Translations under genes and position numbers: made by a program
Shown here: piece after piece, positions 51,747 through 61,730 of the stretch
Layout of the letters: every line of letters begins with the position of its first letter
Numbering within the stretch: the first letter of the stretch is position 1
The notes under the pieces: generated by a model
The model's database searches: none
The model's input: the letters and a program-made list of their open reading frames with translations, nothing else
What the model was told of the DNA's origin: nothing
Origin: Bosea sp. Tri-49
GTDB taxonomy: Bacteria; Pseudomonadota; Alphaproteobacteria; Rhizobiales; Beijerinckiaceae
Direction of reading: 5' to 3'
Length of the DNA stretch: 64,000 nucleotides
Assembly: GCF_003952665.1 (NCBI RefSeq)
Contig: NZ_CP017946.1
Span: 1,054,001 to 1,118,000 of the forward strand

Positions 51747-54524
51747 CTACTTGCGTCCGGCCAGCTTGTTCCACCAGCCGCCGCGCTTGGGTCGATCCGG
51801 ATCGGGCGGGGTCAGCACGACCGCGACAGGCTCCTCGATCACGCGCGGCGCGGGCGGCGCCTCGACGGCGGGCGCCGGTTCCGGCGCAACAGCGATCACG
51901 GGCGCAGCTGGTTCAGGTGCTGGCGCCACCTCGACCGGAGCGGCAGCGATGCCGTCCTCGGTGATCGGCACGACCTTCTTGCGCGAGCGGCTGCGCTTGG
52001 GCTTCTCGGCCGGTTCGGCGACCGTCTCCTCCGCGGGGGCAGCCTTGGCGGCTTCCTTCGCAGCTTCCTTGGGAGCTTCGACGGTCTCAGCTTCGGCGTC
52101 TGCTTTCTTGGCGCGGCCACGGCGGGGGCGCTTCGGCTTGGCACCAGCTTCCGGCTCGGGCGTCGGGGTCTCGATCACCGGGGCGGCCGGCTCTTCAAGC
52201 GAAGCCGCAGCGGAAGCTGGGGCGGCATCGTCCGATTCGCCGACGGCGTCGTCATCGCTGCCTTCGTCGTCCTGCTCATCGGACTCGTCGGCGGCGCCTT
52301 CCACCAGCTGGCCTTGGCTATCACGCTCGCCACCGCGCCGGCGACGCCGACGCCGACGCCGGCGGCGACCGTCGCGGCTCTCCTGGCTTTCGCCCTCGGC
52401 AGCGGCGCGCGGCTCAGCCGCGGTCTCGCCTTCGGCCCCGCTTTCAATCTCGACCTCAACCTCGACTTCGGCCTCGACGATATCGTCGTCCTCCGGCTCG
52501 TCGATGATCGCCTCGGCGCGCATGCTCGACACCGGCACGACGCGGTTCTCGTTGCCGACGAACTCGCCGCGCTCGACCTCGAAATAGCGGGTGCCGAGCA
52601 GGGCCGCGTCGGCCGAGATGATGATGGCAATGTTGAAGCGTTCTTCCAGGTCGCGCAGATGGGCACGCTTCTGGTTGAGCACATAGAGCGCGACCTCGGG
52701 CCGGGTGCGGACTTCGAGGTTATGCGAGGCGCTCTTGATCAGTGCCTCCTCGAGCGCGCGCAGGATCTGCAGCGCGATCGACGGCGTCGAGCGGACGAGG
52801 CCGGCGCCGGCGCAGTGCGGGCAGGGCACCGAGGAGCTCTCGAGCACGCCGGTGCGGATGCGCTGGCGCGACATCTCGAGCAGGCCGAAGGCGGAGATGC
52901 GACCGACCTGGATGCGGGCGCGGTCGTTCTTCAGGCACTCCTTCAGCTTTTTCTCGACCGCGCGGTTGTTGCGGTTCTCCTCCATGTCGATGAAATCGAT
53001 CACGATGAGACCGGCAAGGTCGCGCAGGCGCAGCTGGCGGGAGATTTCCTCCGCCGCTTCGAGATTGGTCTTGAGGGCGGTGTCCTCGATGTTGTGCTCG
53101 CGGGTCGAACGCCCGGAGTTGATGTCGATCGCGACCAGCGCCTCGGTCTGGTTGATGACGATGTAGCCGCCCGACTTCAGCGTCACGGTGTTCGAGAACA
53201 TCGCGTCGAGCTGGCTCTCGACGCCGAAGGCGGCGAAGAGCGGGGTCTGTTCGCGATAGGGCTTCACGCTCTTGGCATGGCTCGGCATGAGCATGCGCAT
53301 GAAGTCCTTCGCCTCGCGATAGGCGTTCTCGCCGGCGACGTGAACCTCGTCGATGTCCTTGTTGTAGAGGTCGCGGATCGAGCGCTTGACGAGGTTGCCC
53401 TCCTCATAGACCAGCGCCGGGGCGACCGAGCCGAGCGTCAGCTCGCGCACGCTCTCCCACATCCGCATCAGATATTCGTAGTCGCGCCTGATCTCCGGCT
53501 TGGTGCGGGAGGCGCCGGCGGTGCGCAGGATGATGCCCATCCCCTCCGGCACCTCCAGCTCCTGGGCGATCTCCTTCAGGCGCTTGCGGTCCTCGGCATT
53601 GGTGATCTTGCGCGAGATGCCGCCGCCCTTGCCGGTGTTCGGCATCAGCACGGAATAGCGGCCGGCGAGCGAGAGATAGGTGGTGAGGGCCGCGCCCTTG
53701 TTGCCGCGCTCTTCCTTGACGACCTGGACCAGGATGATCTGGCGGCGCTTGATCACCTCCTGGATCTTGTACTGGCGGCGCGAATGGCGATGCGGCCGCT
53801 CGGCGATATCGTCGAGGGCGTCGCCGCCACCGAGCTGCTCCGGCTCTTCCTGCGCCTCTTCGCCGCCGTTCTCGTCATCGCCGTTCTCGTCGTCCTGAGA
53901 CGGCCGGCGCGCCTGCGTCTCCTCGCCAGCATCTTCCGAAGCGGCGACCTCAACGGTCTCGAAGGTCAGCGGAGCGGCGTTCTCGACGACACTCTCGCTG
54001 TCGGATTCGGCGACGGCCGGGGCGAATGAATCGCCGAAAGCCGGCGCGCCCTCGTTGACCATCGCGGCTTCCTTGCCGTCGGTCTCGACATGACCGTTGC
54101 CGGCCTCGACCTCGGCGCTGACGGTCTCGCCGCTCTCGGCGGTGCGCTTGGCGCGGTTGTCGCGGCCGTCACGATCGCGGCGGCCACGGCGGCCGCGGCG
54201 CTCACGCTTTTCCTCGTCACGCTCTTCCTCGCGCTCGGCGCGGGCGTCCTCGGCGAGCAGCGCCTGCCGGTCGGCGATCGGGATCTGATAGTAATCCGGG
54301 TGGATTTCGGAGAAGGCGAGGAAGCCGTGGCGATTGCCGCCATATTCGACGAAGGCGGCCTGGAGCGATGGCTCCACCCGCGTCACCTTCGCCAGATAGA
54401 TATTACCGCGGAGCGGCTTGCGGCTGGCAGATTCGAAATCAAACTCTTCGATACGCGAGCCGCGGGACACCACGACCCGGGTCTCTTCCGGGTGGGTGGC
54501 ATCGATAAGCATCTTGTTGGCCAT
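51747..54524 (-). CDS. rne: Ribonuclease E
   Basis: A 925-residue RNase E/G. The S1 region begins near residue 40 (GNIYLAKVTRVEPSLQAAFV) but is interrupted between about residues 90 and 275 by an Arg/Glu-rich, then acidic insert, as known for alphaproteobacteria; S1 resumes at KGAALTTYLSLAGRYSVLMP. The catalytic DNase I-like part includes INQTEALVAIDINSG and IVIDFIDME, and the Zn-link is CPHCAGAG. The C-terminal 230 residues are acidic, then Ala/Pro/Lys-rich, the scaffold for the degradosome. The start at 54524 begins MANKMLIDA. An unusually long upstream region (to about 55200) may be the self-regulated leader known for rne. Confidence 0.93.
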   Translation of the reverse strand: MANKMLIDATHPEETRVVVSRGSRIEEFDFESASRKPLRGNIYLAKVTRVEPSLQAAFVEYGGNRHGFLAFSEIHPDYYQIPIADRQALLAEDARAEREEERDEEKRERRGRRGRRDRDGRDNRAKRTAESGETVSAEVEAGNGHVETDGKEAAMVNEGAPAFGDSFAPAVAESDSESVVENAAPLTFETVEVAASEDAGEETQARRPSQDDENGDDENGGEEAQEEPEQLGGGDALDDIAERPHRHSRRQYKIQEVIKRRQIILVQVVKEERGNKGAALTTYLSLAGRYSVLMPNTGKGGGISRKITNAEDRKRLKEIAQELEVPEGMGIILRTAGASRTKPEIRRDYEYLMRMWESVRELTLGSVAPALVYEEGNLVKRSIRDLYNKDIDEVHVAGENAYREAKDFMRMLMPSHAKSVKPYREQTPLFAAFGVESQLDAMFSNTVTLKSGGYIVINQTEALVAIDINSGRSTREHNIEDTALKTNLEAAEEISRQLRLRDLAGLIVIDFIDMEENRNNRAVEKKLKECLKNDRARIQVGRISAFGLLEMSRQRIRTGVLESSSVPCPHCAGAGLVRSTPSIALQILRALEEALIKSASHNLEVRTRPEVALYVLNQKRAHLRDLEERFNIAIIISADAALLGTRYFEVERGEFVGNENRVVPVSSMRAEAIIDEPEDDDIVEAEVEVEVEIESGAEGETAAEPRAAAEGESQESRDGRRRRRRRRRRRGGERDSQGQLVEGAADESDEQDDEGSDDDAVGESDDAAPASAAASLEEPAAPVIETPTPEPEAGAKPKRPRRGRAKKADAEAETVEAPKEAAKEAAKAAPAEETVAEPAEKPKRSRSRKKVVPITEDGIAAAPVEVAPAPEPAAPVIAVAPEPAPAVEAPPAPRVIEEPVAVVLTPPDPDRPKRGGWWNKLAGRK

Positions 54525-55214
54525 GGGACAAATCCATTGGCGCGGCGGCCTTGGCAATCCGCCGGGCTGCGGATGCGAATCCGCGGCCGCGGGCAGGGGC
54601 ACCGCGCGTAAGCCGGCTGAGGCCGGCATGTTGCAGGGAGAGGAATTCGATCAAGAGACGACGACGGGAGCGAGCGGCAGGGCGGGCGAAAAGCCCGTCG
54701 CCACCTGAAAGGTCTCGACGAAACACCGAAAGGGAAAGCGGCGTCGTTTGCCCCGACATCTGACCTTTGACCTACAGTGCGTCTCTGGAACGAGGCACAC
54801 CGCGTTGACACGCTCGCAGACAAGAGGACCGGCGCCGATTGCTGCCTGGCGCAAGCTCGTCCGCGGACGATTCCGTTGTTGGCTGCCTCCGCGCCGGCGC
54901 GGATCGGTTTGACCGATCCGGTCGTTCGGCTGGTTCGCAGGGCGCTGGCGGGCTTGGATGGCCCAGCTTGTGCGCTGCGGTAGCCTTCACGTTGCAACCA
55001 TCTCCATTACAGACAGGCGATGCATTTTTGCAAGCGCGTTAACAGTGGCCAAGTTTTGGCAGGCGGTTCCCGGCGCTGCACCCGCATGGTAACGGGTTAT
55101 CAACGAATGGCGGCGCTATGGTTAACCTTCGTTAAGCGTCGAGCGAGCGAATCGAGGAGCTTTCTCCTGCTGCACGGGCTTCGCCTTTCTGTGGCGTGCA
55201 TCGGCCGAATCGCC
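54525..55214. other. 690-bp non-coding region between divergent rne and amidase genes
   Basis: No convincing gene is seen; open frames here lack ribosome sites and coding character. It should contain the long 5' leader of rne on the minus strand and the amidase promoter on the plus strand. A local symmetry, GGTTAACCTTCGTTAA at about 55123, lies near the amidase side. RNase E leaders are known targets of self-cleavage, so RNA structure here would be expected, but I cannot fold it. Confidence 0.5.
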
Positions 55215-56432
55215 ATGCTGGCGCGGCGTTTCGTCGTGGCCGCAGTGCTGGGCTGCCTGCTTGCGACCGCTGCGGCAGGGAACACCGGCCGAGGCGCCGG
55301 CGACTCTCCTGTCGCCACCGATGCGCGGCTCGAAGTTCAAGGCGACACTGTCCGGCTGACGTTGACATTGTCGCGACCGGTTGCCGCGAGCGCGACCGTG
55401 ATGGCGGGCCCGGATCGCGTCATTGTCGAGCTGCCGTCGGTCAATTTCCAGATGGAGCCGAAGCAGGGGCGCAAGTCGGCCGGTTTCGTCTCCGGTTTCC
55501 GTTACGGCCTGTTCATGGCCGACCGTGCCCGCATCATCCTCGATCTGGCGCAGCCGGCCGTGGTGGCGAGCGTCTCGGTCAAGCCGCAGCGCGGCGGCTT
55601 CGGCGAGCTCACGGTCGAGCTGAAGCGCACGAGCCGCGAGGAATTCGCCGTGCTTGCCCGCGAGGCCGCTGCCAAGGCGCAGCTGCCGAGCATTCCGGTC
55701 GAGCGCAAGGCCGAGGGTGATTCGCGCCGCATCGTGGTTATCGATCCCGGGCATGGCGGTATCGACCCTGGCACCCAGGTCGCCGCGATCGCCGAGAAGG
55801 CGGTCGTGCTCGCCTTCGGGCTGAAGCTGAAGGAGCAGCTCGAGGCGCAGGGGCGTTACCGGGTGATCATGACCCGCTCGGACGACACGTTCATCTCGCT
55901 AGGCGACCGTGTCCGTATCGCGCGCGGCGTCGAGGCCAGCCTGTTCATCTCGATCCATGCCGATTCGCTGGCGCAGGCGCAGGATGTGCGCGGCGCCACC
56001 ATCTATACTGGCTCGGAGCGTGCGAGCGACGCCGAAGCGGCGCGGCTGGCGGCGAAGGAAAACCAGGCTGACGCCGTCGCCGGTCTCGATTCGAGCGAGG
56101 ACGTGCATGATGTCGCCGGCATTCTGATGGATCTCGCCAAGCGCGAGACCCGCAGCTTCTCGACGATCTTCGCGCGAAATCTGGTCGAGCGGCTCGGCGG
56201 CTCGGTCAAGATGCACAAGGTTCCGTTGCGTTCCGCAGGTTTTCGCGTATTGACCGCTCCCGATGTGCCGTCGGTTCTGATCGAACTCGGCTACATGTCG
56301 AGCCCCAAGGATGCCGAGCTGTTGAATTCCGAGGGCTGGCGCAACCAAGCGGCCTCGGCCGTTCAACAGGCGATCGACCAGTATTTCGAACGCCTGCAAA
56401 CACCGGGCAAGGCTGCGCAGAGCAAGCCTTGA
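55215..56432 (+). CDS. N-acetylmuramoyl-L-alanine amidase, AMIN plus amidase_3 (AmiC-like)
   Basis: A protein of about 405 residues with a signal peptide (MLARRFVVAAVLGCLLATAAA), an AMIN domain (about 35-150) that targets the septal wall, and a zinc amidase domain with IDPGHGGIDPG, SIHAD and VPSVLIELGYMSS. It cleaves between muramic acid and the stem peptide during cell separation. Start 55215 gives a clean signal peptide; ATGs at 55086 and 55107 are in frame. It precedes mrcA by 155 bp, a common pairing of wall-cutting and wall-building genes. Confidence 0.88.
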   Translation: MLARRFVVAAVLGCLLATAAAGNTGRGAGDSPVATDARLEVQGDTVRLTLTLSRPVAASATVMAGPDRVIVELPSVNFQMEPKQGRKSAGFVSGFRYGLFMADRARIILDLAQPAVVASVSVKPQRGGFGELTVELKRTSREEFAVLAREAAAKAQLPSIPVERKAEGDSRRIVVIDPGHGGIDPGTQVAAIAEKAVVLAFGLKLKEQLEAQGRYRVIMTRSDDTFISLGDRVRIARGVEASLFISIHADSLAQAQDVRGATIYTGSERASDAEAARLAAKENQADAVAGLDSSEDVHDVAGILMDLAKRETRSFSTIFARNLVERLGGSVKMHKVPLRSAGFRVLTAPDVPSVLIELGYMSSPKDAELLNSEGWRNQAASAVQQAIDQYFERLQTPGKAAQSKP

Positions 56433-56587
56433 CGGCGTAGTGGTCGAAGATGGCGATTTGTGGTCGTAAAGCCACGGTTCCGCCATCTCCGCCATGATAT
56501 AGAGACGAGTTCAAGATCAGCCGGGCACGGTGCGACGCCAACGGGGGAGGGCGACGCCGCTGCCGCTAGCCGAGGTCAAATTTCTCG

Positions 56588-59035
56588 ATGCGGTTCATAT
56601 TGCGCCTTTTCGGATGGGCGTTCGCCGCCGGTACGATCCTGTTCGTCATCGGTGTTGCAGGCGCTGCCGGCGTGATCTGGCACTACTCCAAGGATCTGCC
56701 CGATTCAGCGCAGCTGCGGAATTACGAGCCGCCGGTGATGAGCCGCGTCCATGCCGGCGACGGCAGCCTCATTGCCGAGTTCGCGCGTGAACGCCGGCTT
56801 TATCTGCCGATTCAGGCGGTGCCGAAGCTGATCATCGACGCCTTCCTCTCGGCCGAGGACAAGAACTTCTACAAGCATTTCGGTGTCGACCCCGAGGGTC
56901 TCGCCCGCGCCGCGATCTCGAACTTCCGCAATCGTGCTTCTGGCCGCCGGCCGCAAGGCGCTTCGACCATCACTCAGCAGGTGGCGAAGAACTTCCTGGT
57001 CGGCTCCGAGCAGAGCATCGAGCGCAAGATTCGCGAGGCGCTGATCGCGCTGCGCATCGAGTCGACCTATTCCAAGGACAAGATCCTCGAGCTTTATCTC
57101 AACGAGATCTATCTCGGCGCGCCGGCGCCGGGACAGGGCAGCTACGGCGTCGCCGCGGCGGCGCTGAACTATTTCGGCAAGTCGGTGCATGAGCTGAACG
57201 CGCAGGAAGCGGCCTATCTCGCGGCGCTACCGAAGGCGCCGACCGACCTGCACCCCTTCCGTAACCGCGAGCGCGCGATCGAGCGGCGCAATTACGTGCT
57301 CGACCGCATGTCCGAAAACGGCTTCCTCAAGCGGCCCGATGCCGAGGCTGCCAAGAAGCAGCCGCTCGGCGTCAATCCGCGCACGGTCTCGCCCAACCAG
57401 ATCGCTGCCGGCTATTTCGCCGAGGAGATCCGGCGCGAGCTGCAGGATCGCTATGGCGAGAAGAAGTTGCTCGAGGGCGGGCTCTCGGTCCGTGCCACCG
57501 TCGATCCCAAGATGCAGCTGATGGCGCGCAAGGCGCTGGTCGATGGTCTCGTGCGCTTCGACGAGGCTCGCGGCTGGCGTGGCGCGATCCAGAAGATCGA
57601 CGCGTCGAGCCGCGAATGGGGGCTCGCCATCGCCGAATTGCCGGTGCTGGGCGACGTCAAGCCCTGGCGCCTCGCCGTCGTGCTCGATGTTGCCGGCGAC
57701 AGCGCCCGCCTCGGCTTGCAGCCGATTCGCGAGACATCGGGTCAACTCCGGCCGGAGCGCGAGACGGTGACGCTCGGCCCGGACGGCATCCGCTGGACGC
57801 GGCGTACGCGTGTCTCGCAGGCCGTCGCTGCGGGCGACGTCGTCTATGTCGAACCGCTCGACGGCAAGCCCGGCCAGGTCCGCCTGCGCCAGATGCCCGA
57901 GGTCAATGGCGCCATCACCGTGATGGACCCGTTCTCGGGCCGCGTGCTCGCCATGGTCGGCGGCTTCTCGCATGACCAGTCGGAATTCAACCGGTCGACG
58001 CAGGCGCTGCGCCAGCCGGGCTCGTCGTTCAAGCCCTTCGTCTATGCGACCGCGCTCGACAACGGCTACACCCCGTCCAGCATCGTGCTCGACGCGCCGA
58101 TCGAGGTCGACCAGGGTGGTGGCCTCGGCATGTGGACGCCAAGCAACTATGACGGCAAGTTCACCGGCCCGCGGACGCTGCGTTACGGCATCCAGTTCTC
58201 GAAGAACCTGATGACGGTGCGCCTCGCCAAGGATGTCGGCATGCCGTTGATCGCGGAATATGCCCGCCGCTTCGGCATTTATGACGACATGCTGCCGGTT
58301 CTCTCGATGTCGCTCGGCGCCGGCGAGACCACGGTCATGCGGATGACTGCGGCCTATTCGATGCTGGCCAATGGCGGCAAACGTATCCGGCCGACCCTGA
58401 TAGACCGCATCCAGGATCGCTGGGGCGCGACGATCTATAAGCACGACCAGCGCACCTGCGAAGGCTGTGAGGCCGATAAGTGGGCCAATCAGCGCGAGCC
58501 GCGCCTGGTCGATAATCGCGAGCAGGTGCTCGACCCGCTGACCGCCTATCAGATGGTCTCGATGCTGGAAGGCGTCGTCAACGCCGGCACTGCGACAGTG
58601 GTCAAATCGGTCGGCAAGCCGCTCGCCGGCAAGACCGGCACCACCAACGACGCCAAGGACGTCTGGTTCGTTGGCTTCTCGCCGGATCTCGCCGTCGGCG
58701 TCTATATGGGCTTCGACAAGCCGAAGTCGCTCGGCAACTCTGCGACTGCCGGCCAGTACGCTGCGCCGATCTTCCGCGACTTCATGACGGTCGCGCTGAA
58801 GGACAAACCGGCGACGCCGTTCCGCGTACCGCCCGGCATCAAGCTGATCCGGGTCGACCCACGCACCGGCATGCGCGCCGGCGGCGAGGGCGGTATCCTC
58901 GAAGCGTTCAAGCCGGGTACGGCGCCGCCGGACAGCTATTCGGTGATCGGTGCGTCCGACGGCACGGGCGGGGCGATGAGCGTTGCCCCGGCGGGCGGGC
59001 GCTCGGTGGGTTCCGGCACGGGCGGGCTCTACTGA
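56588..59035 (+). CDS. mrcA: Penicillin-binding protein 1A (bifunctional transglycosylase/transpeptidase)
   Basis: An 815-residue class A PBP. A short cytoplasmic tail and one transmembrane helix (about residues 7-31) precede the GT51 domain (EDKNFYKHFGVD, GASTITQQVAKN). The OB-like insert is followed by the transpeptidase with SSFK (active serine), SKN and KTGTT. All catalytic motifs are intact. It polymerises and cross-links peptidoglycan on the outer face of the inner membrane. Confidence 0.94.
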   Translation: MRFILRLFGWAFAAGTILFVIGVAGAAGVIWHYSKDLPDSAQLRNYEPPVMSRVHAGDGSLIAEFARERRLYLPIQAVPKLIIDAFLSAEDKNFYKHFGVDPEGLARAAISNFRNRASGRRPQGASTITQQVAKNFLVGSEQSIERKIREALIALRIESTYSKDKILELYLNEIYLGAPAPGQGSYGVAAAALNYFGKSVHELNAQEAAYLAALPKAPTDLHPFRNRERAIERRNYVLDRMSENGFLKRPDAEAAKKQPLGVNPRTVSPNQIAAGYFAEEIRRELQDRYGEKKLLEGGLSVRATVDPKMQLMARKALVDGLVRFDEARGWRGAIQKIDASSREWGLAIAELPVLGDVKPWRLAVVLDVAGDSARLGLQPIRETSGQLRPERETVTLGPDGIRWTRRTRVSQAVAAGDVVYVEPLDGKPGQVRLRQMPEVNGAITVMDPFSGRVLAMVGGFSHDQSEFNRSTQALRQPGSSFKPFVYATALDNGYTPSSIVLDAPIEVDQGGGLGMWTPSNYDGKFTGPRTLRYGIQFSKNLMTVRLAKDVGMPLIAEYARRFGIYDDMLPVLSMSLGAGETTVMRMTAAYSMLANGGKRIRPTLIDRIQDRWGATIYKHDQRTCEGCEADKWANQREPRLVDNREQVLDPLTAYQMVSMLEGVVNAGTATVVKSVGKPLAGKTGTTNDAKDVWFVGFSPDLAVGVYMGFDKPKSLGNSATAGQYAAPIFRDFMTVALKDKPATPFRVPPGIKLIRVDPRTGMRAGGEGGILEAFKPGTAPPDSYSVIGASDGTGGAMSVAPAGGRSVGSGTGGLY

Positions 59036-59298
59036 GCCCTCCCATTCCCGCCAAGGCGGCGGCGCTCGCCGCGCCTCTGCGGGACATTCTGCGGGCGGAG
59101 CTGGCGCGCGGCAACCGGATCGCGGAGATCGCCGACTGGCCTCCGCATTGCGAGCTGCTGGTGATCCTCCAACGGCCCTTTCGCAAACGCTACACGCTGA
59201 CGGCGGGGCTCGACTACCAGGACATCAACGACCCGCATTACTGGAAGGCCGAGTATCGCCATGATGGCGGGCGTCACTGCCTCGCCTGCGGCTTCTGA
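59032..59298 (+). CDS. Small conserved-looking ORF without an ATG start
   Basis: In the gap between mrcA and prfB one frame reads as a clear protein of about 86 residues (IAEIADWPPHCELLVILQRPF, in part, and DYQDINDPHYWKAEYRHD, ending CLACGF). It has aromatic and Cys residues and a codon pattern unlike a chance frame. No ATG, GTG or TTG exists near its beginning; the only candidates are CTG 59032, which overlaps the mrcA stop, or ATT 59044. It may begin at a non-standard codon by translational coupling, or be a gene that lost its start. I do not recognise the family. Confidence 0.5.
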   Translation: MSPPIPAKAAALAAPLRDILRAELARGNRIAEIADWPPHCELLVILQRPFRKRYTLTAGLDYQDINDPHYWKAEYRHDGGRHCLACGF

Positions 59299-59393
59299 GC
59301 GCCGGCCAGGCGAGGCCAGGCATTTACAGCGCGGCACATCCTTTCTATGCCAGCGCCCGAATAGCCCTCTGCACAGGACTTCGATCCCGGATC

Positions 59394-60522
59394 ATGCGCC
59401 CAGAGATTCAGACGCAACTCGACAACGCCAAGCAGTCGATTGGACTGCTGAGGAGGCATCTTTGACTGGGATGTCGCACAACGACGCCTGGCGGAGCTGA
59501 ACGCGCTTTCCGAAGGCCCGGATTTCTGGAATGACGCCGAGACCGCGCAGAAGCTGATGCGCGAGCGGACCTCGCTCGAAGACCAGATCAACGGCATCAT
59601 CAAGCTGGAGCGCGAGCTCGACGACGCGCTGACGCTGATCGAGCTCGGCGAGATGGAAGAGGACGAAGCCACCGTCTCCGAGGGCGAGGCGGCGATCAAG
59701 GCCGTCGAGGTCGAGGCGGCGCGCCGCCAGGTCGAGACCTTGCTTTCGGGCGAGGCCGACATGCTCGACACCTATGTCGAAATCCATCCCGGCGCCGGCG
59801 GCACAGAGAGCCAGGACTGGGCCGAGATGCTGCTGCGCATGTATCGGCGCTGGGGTGAGCGGCGGAAGTTCAAGGTCGACGTGCTCGACTACCAGGACGG
59901 CGATCAGGCCGGCATCAAGTCGGCCACGCTGCAGTTCAAGGGCCACAACGCCTATGGCTGGCTGAAGACCGAATCGGGCGTGCACCGGCTGGTGCGCATC
60001 TCGCCTTTCGACTCCAATGCAAGGCGGCAGACCTCCTTTGCATCGGTCTGGGTCTATCCGGTGGTCGACGACCGGATCGTCATCGAGGTCAACGAATCGG
60101 ACTGCCGCATCGACACCTATCGCGCACAGGGAGCGGGCGGTCAGCACATCAACACCACCGATTCGGCGGTGCGCATCACCCATATCCCGACCGGGATCGC
60201 CGTGACCTGCCAGCAGGAACGCTCGCAGCACAAGAACCGGGCCAAGGCCTGGGACATGCTGCGCGCCCGCCTCTACGAGGTCGAGCTCAAGAAGCGCGAA
60301 GACAAGGCGAATGCCGAGCAGGCCTCCAAAACCGATATCGGCTGGGGCCACCAGATTCGCTCCTATGTGCTGCAGCCCTATCAGCTGGTGAAGGATCTGC
60401 GCACGGGCGTCAGCTCGACAGCTCCGTCCGATGTGCTCGACGGTGATCTCGATCCGTTCATGGAGGCTTCGCTGGCGCAGCGCGTCTATGGCACCGAGGT
60501 CGAAGTCGAGGACATCGATTGA
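59394..60522 (+). CDS. prfB: Peptide chain release factor 2 (programmed +1 frameshift)
   Basis: The product of about 375 residues is made from 59394-59462 and, after a +1 shift, 59464-60522. The first 23 codons end in CTT followed by in-frame TGA (59463-59465). After the shift the protein continues [13 protein letters not shown], with the SPF recognition motif ([11 protein letters not shown]) and the GGQ motif (GAGGQHINT) that hydrolyses peptidyl-tRNA. RF2 reads UGA and UAA, so its own UGA makes expression self-regulated. Its stop overlaps the start of the next gene. Confidence 0.96.
59451..59466 (+). promoter_or_regulatory. prfB programmed frameshift signal
   Basis: AGGAGG acts as an internal Shine-Dalgarno element three bases before CTTTGAC, the classical slippery CTT-TGA-C arrangement. 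The spacing matches the known bacterial prfB site. Confidence 0.95.
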
Positions 60523-61628
60523 GCCCGAAGAAGCGCTCCCGCGGCCGCGAGATTCTGATCAATCTCGCGGTTTCGGTCGGCAGCGTCGTCGTCTTCCTGT
60601 TGTTCTGCGAGCTGGTGCTGTTCCGCTTCGTGCTGCCGGCGAGCGACGTGCCGCGCAACACCTTCGTCAACGAGGTGGTGCGCTACCAGCCGGGGCAGAG
60701 CGGCGTCTGGCGCGTGCGTGACGAGATCGCCGCGCCGTTCAAGATCAATGCGCAGGGCTGGAACTCGCCGCTTCCGAACTACTCGGTTGAGCGCAAGCCG
60801 GGCGTCGCCCGCATCGCCTTCGTTGGCGACAGCTTCGTCGAGGCGCTGCAGGTGCCGTTCGACAAGAGCTTCGCCGAAGCGGTTGGCGCCAAGCTGGCTA
60901 CCGCGGGGCCGATCGAGGTCCAGCGCTTCGGCGTCGCCGGCGCTCCGCTCAGCCAGTATCTGCAGATGATCGAGCGCGAAGTGATCCAGCGGCGGCCCGA
61001 CCGGATCGTCGTCAACCTGGTCCACAACGACTTCGACGAGAGCTTCGCCTTCAAGCCGGGGCGCTACACATCGAGTTTCCTCAAGCTGAAGATCGAAGGC
61101 GGCAAGGTCGTCGGCGAGGTCGCTCCCGAGCCATGGCGCGCCGGCCGGCTCGAATTTGTCCGCCAGAGCGCCACGGCGCGCTTCCTGCTTTATCGCTGGC
61201 AGGTCAGGCCGCAGGCATTGGTCGATGCGATCCTCGGGCCGGCCAAGGCCGCAGGCGAGGGCGGCTATGCCGCCAATATCGATGTGGCGAGCGTGTTGGC
61301 GCAGGAGGCCGATATCCGTGTCGCCACGGACTATCTGTTCGGCCGGCTGAAAGTGCGCACTGACGCGATCGGGGCCAAGCTCCAGCTTGTCATAGATGGC
61401 GATCGCGCGGCGATCTATGCCGGCCGCCCCGACAGCCCGGCGCTGAAGCTCAACCGCATCGCCGCCGAGATGGCTGGCAAGCACGGTATCGCTTTCCTCG
61501 ACCTGCACCCGGTTTTCGCCGCCGAATGGGCCAAGGCCGGCAAACGCTTCGAGTTCCAGGCCGATGCGCACTGGAACGAGTACGGCCATCAAGTGGCGGC
61601 CGCCGCTATTATCGAAGCCTTGCGCTGA
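60519..61628 (+). CDS. SGNH/GDSL hydrolase-like membrane-anchored protein
   Basis: A 369-residue protein with an N-terminal transmembrane helix (about residues 10-35) and an SGNH-type domain: [12 protein letters not shown] carries the likely nucleophile serine, [12 protein letters not shown] the Asn-containing block, and [13 protein letters not shown] the Asp-His pair. It should face the periplasm and act on an acyl or acetyl ester, possibly of a polysaccharide. The start is a TTG that overlaps the prfB stop (TTGA), implying coupling. The substrate is unknown. Confidence 0.75.
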   Translation: MSPKKRSRGREILINLAVSVGSVVVFLLFCELVLFRFVLPASDVPRNTFVNEVVRYQPGQSGVWRVRDEIAAPFKINAQGWNSPLPNYSVERKPGVARIAFVGDSFVEALQVPFDKSFAEAVGAKLATAGPIEVQRFGVAGAPLSQYLQMIEREVIQRRPDRIVVNLVHNDFDESFAFKPGRYTSSFLKLKIEGGKVVGEVAPEPWRAGRLEFVRQSATARFLLYRWQVRPQALVDAILGPAKAAGEGGYAANIDVASVLAQEADIRVATDYLFGRLKVRTDAIGAKLQLVIDGDRAAIYAGRPDSPALKLNRIAAEMAGKHGIAFLDLHPVFAAEWAKAGKRFEFQADAHWNEYGHQVAAAAIIEALR

Positions 61629-61629
61629 A

Positions 61630-61645
61630 TTGATTCGCGAATCAA
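61630..61645. repeat. Perfect 16-bp palindrome with paired GANTC sites
   Basis: TTGATTCGCGAATCAA directly follows the SGNH gene stop. It contains GATTC and GAATC, both CcrM-type GANTC methylation sequences, placed symmetrically around CGCG. There is no T run, so it is not a clear terminator. It lies in the convergent gap before the M23 gene. Confidence 0.6.
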
Positions 61646-61710
61646 AACAGCTCGCTGTGCGTGAACGCTGCAGCGATCTGTGAAGCTTAATTGAGCTTGG
61701 AAGACCGCCC

Positions 61711-61730
61711 CTGAGGACGTGTGTCCTCAG
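61711..61730 (-). terminator. Stem-loop at the end of the M23 peptidase gene
   Basis: CTGAGGAC and GTCCTCAG form a perfect 8-bp stem with a 4-base loop, overlapping the stop codon of the M23 gene. Convergent transcription from the SGNH gene makes a bidirectional end plausible, but the T run of a standard terminator is missing. Confidence 0.45.

Noticed and set aside
52314..54029. 571-codon plus-strand frame opposite rne
   Set aside because: Shadow of the biased codons of rne; composition is not protein-like.
59394..59465. prfB as a pseudogene because of the early TGA
   Set aside because: The stop is the programmed frameshift site with the expected AGGAGG and CTTTGAC.
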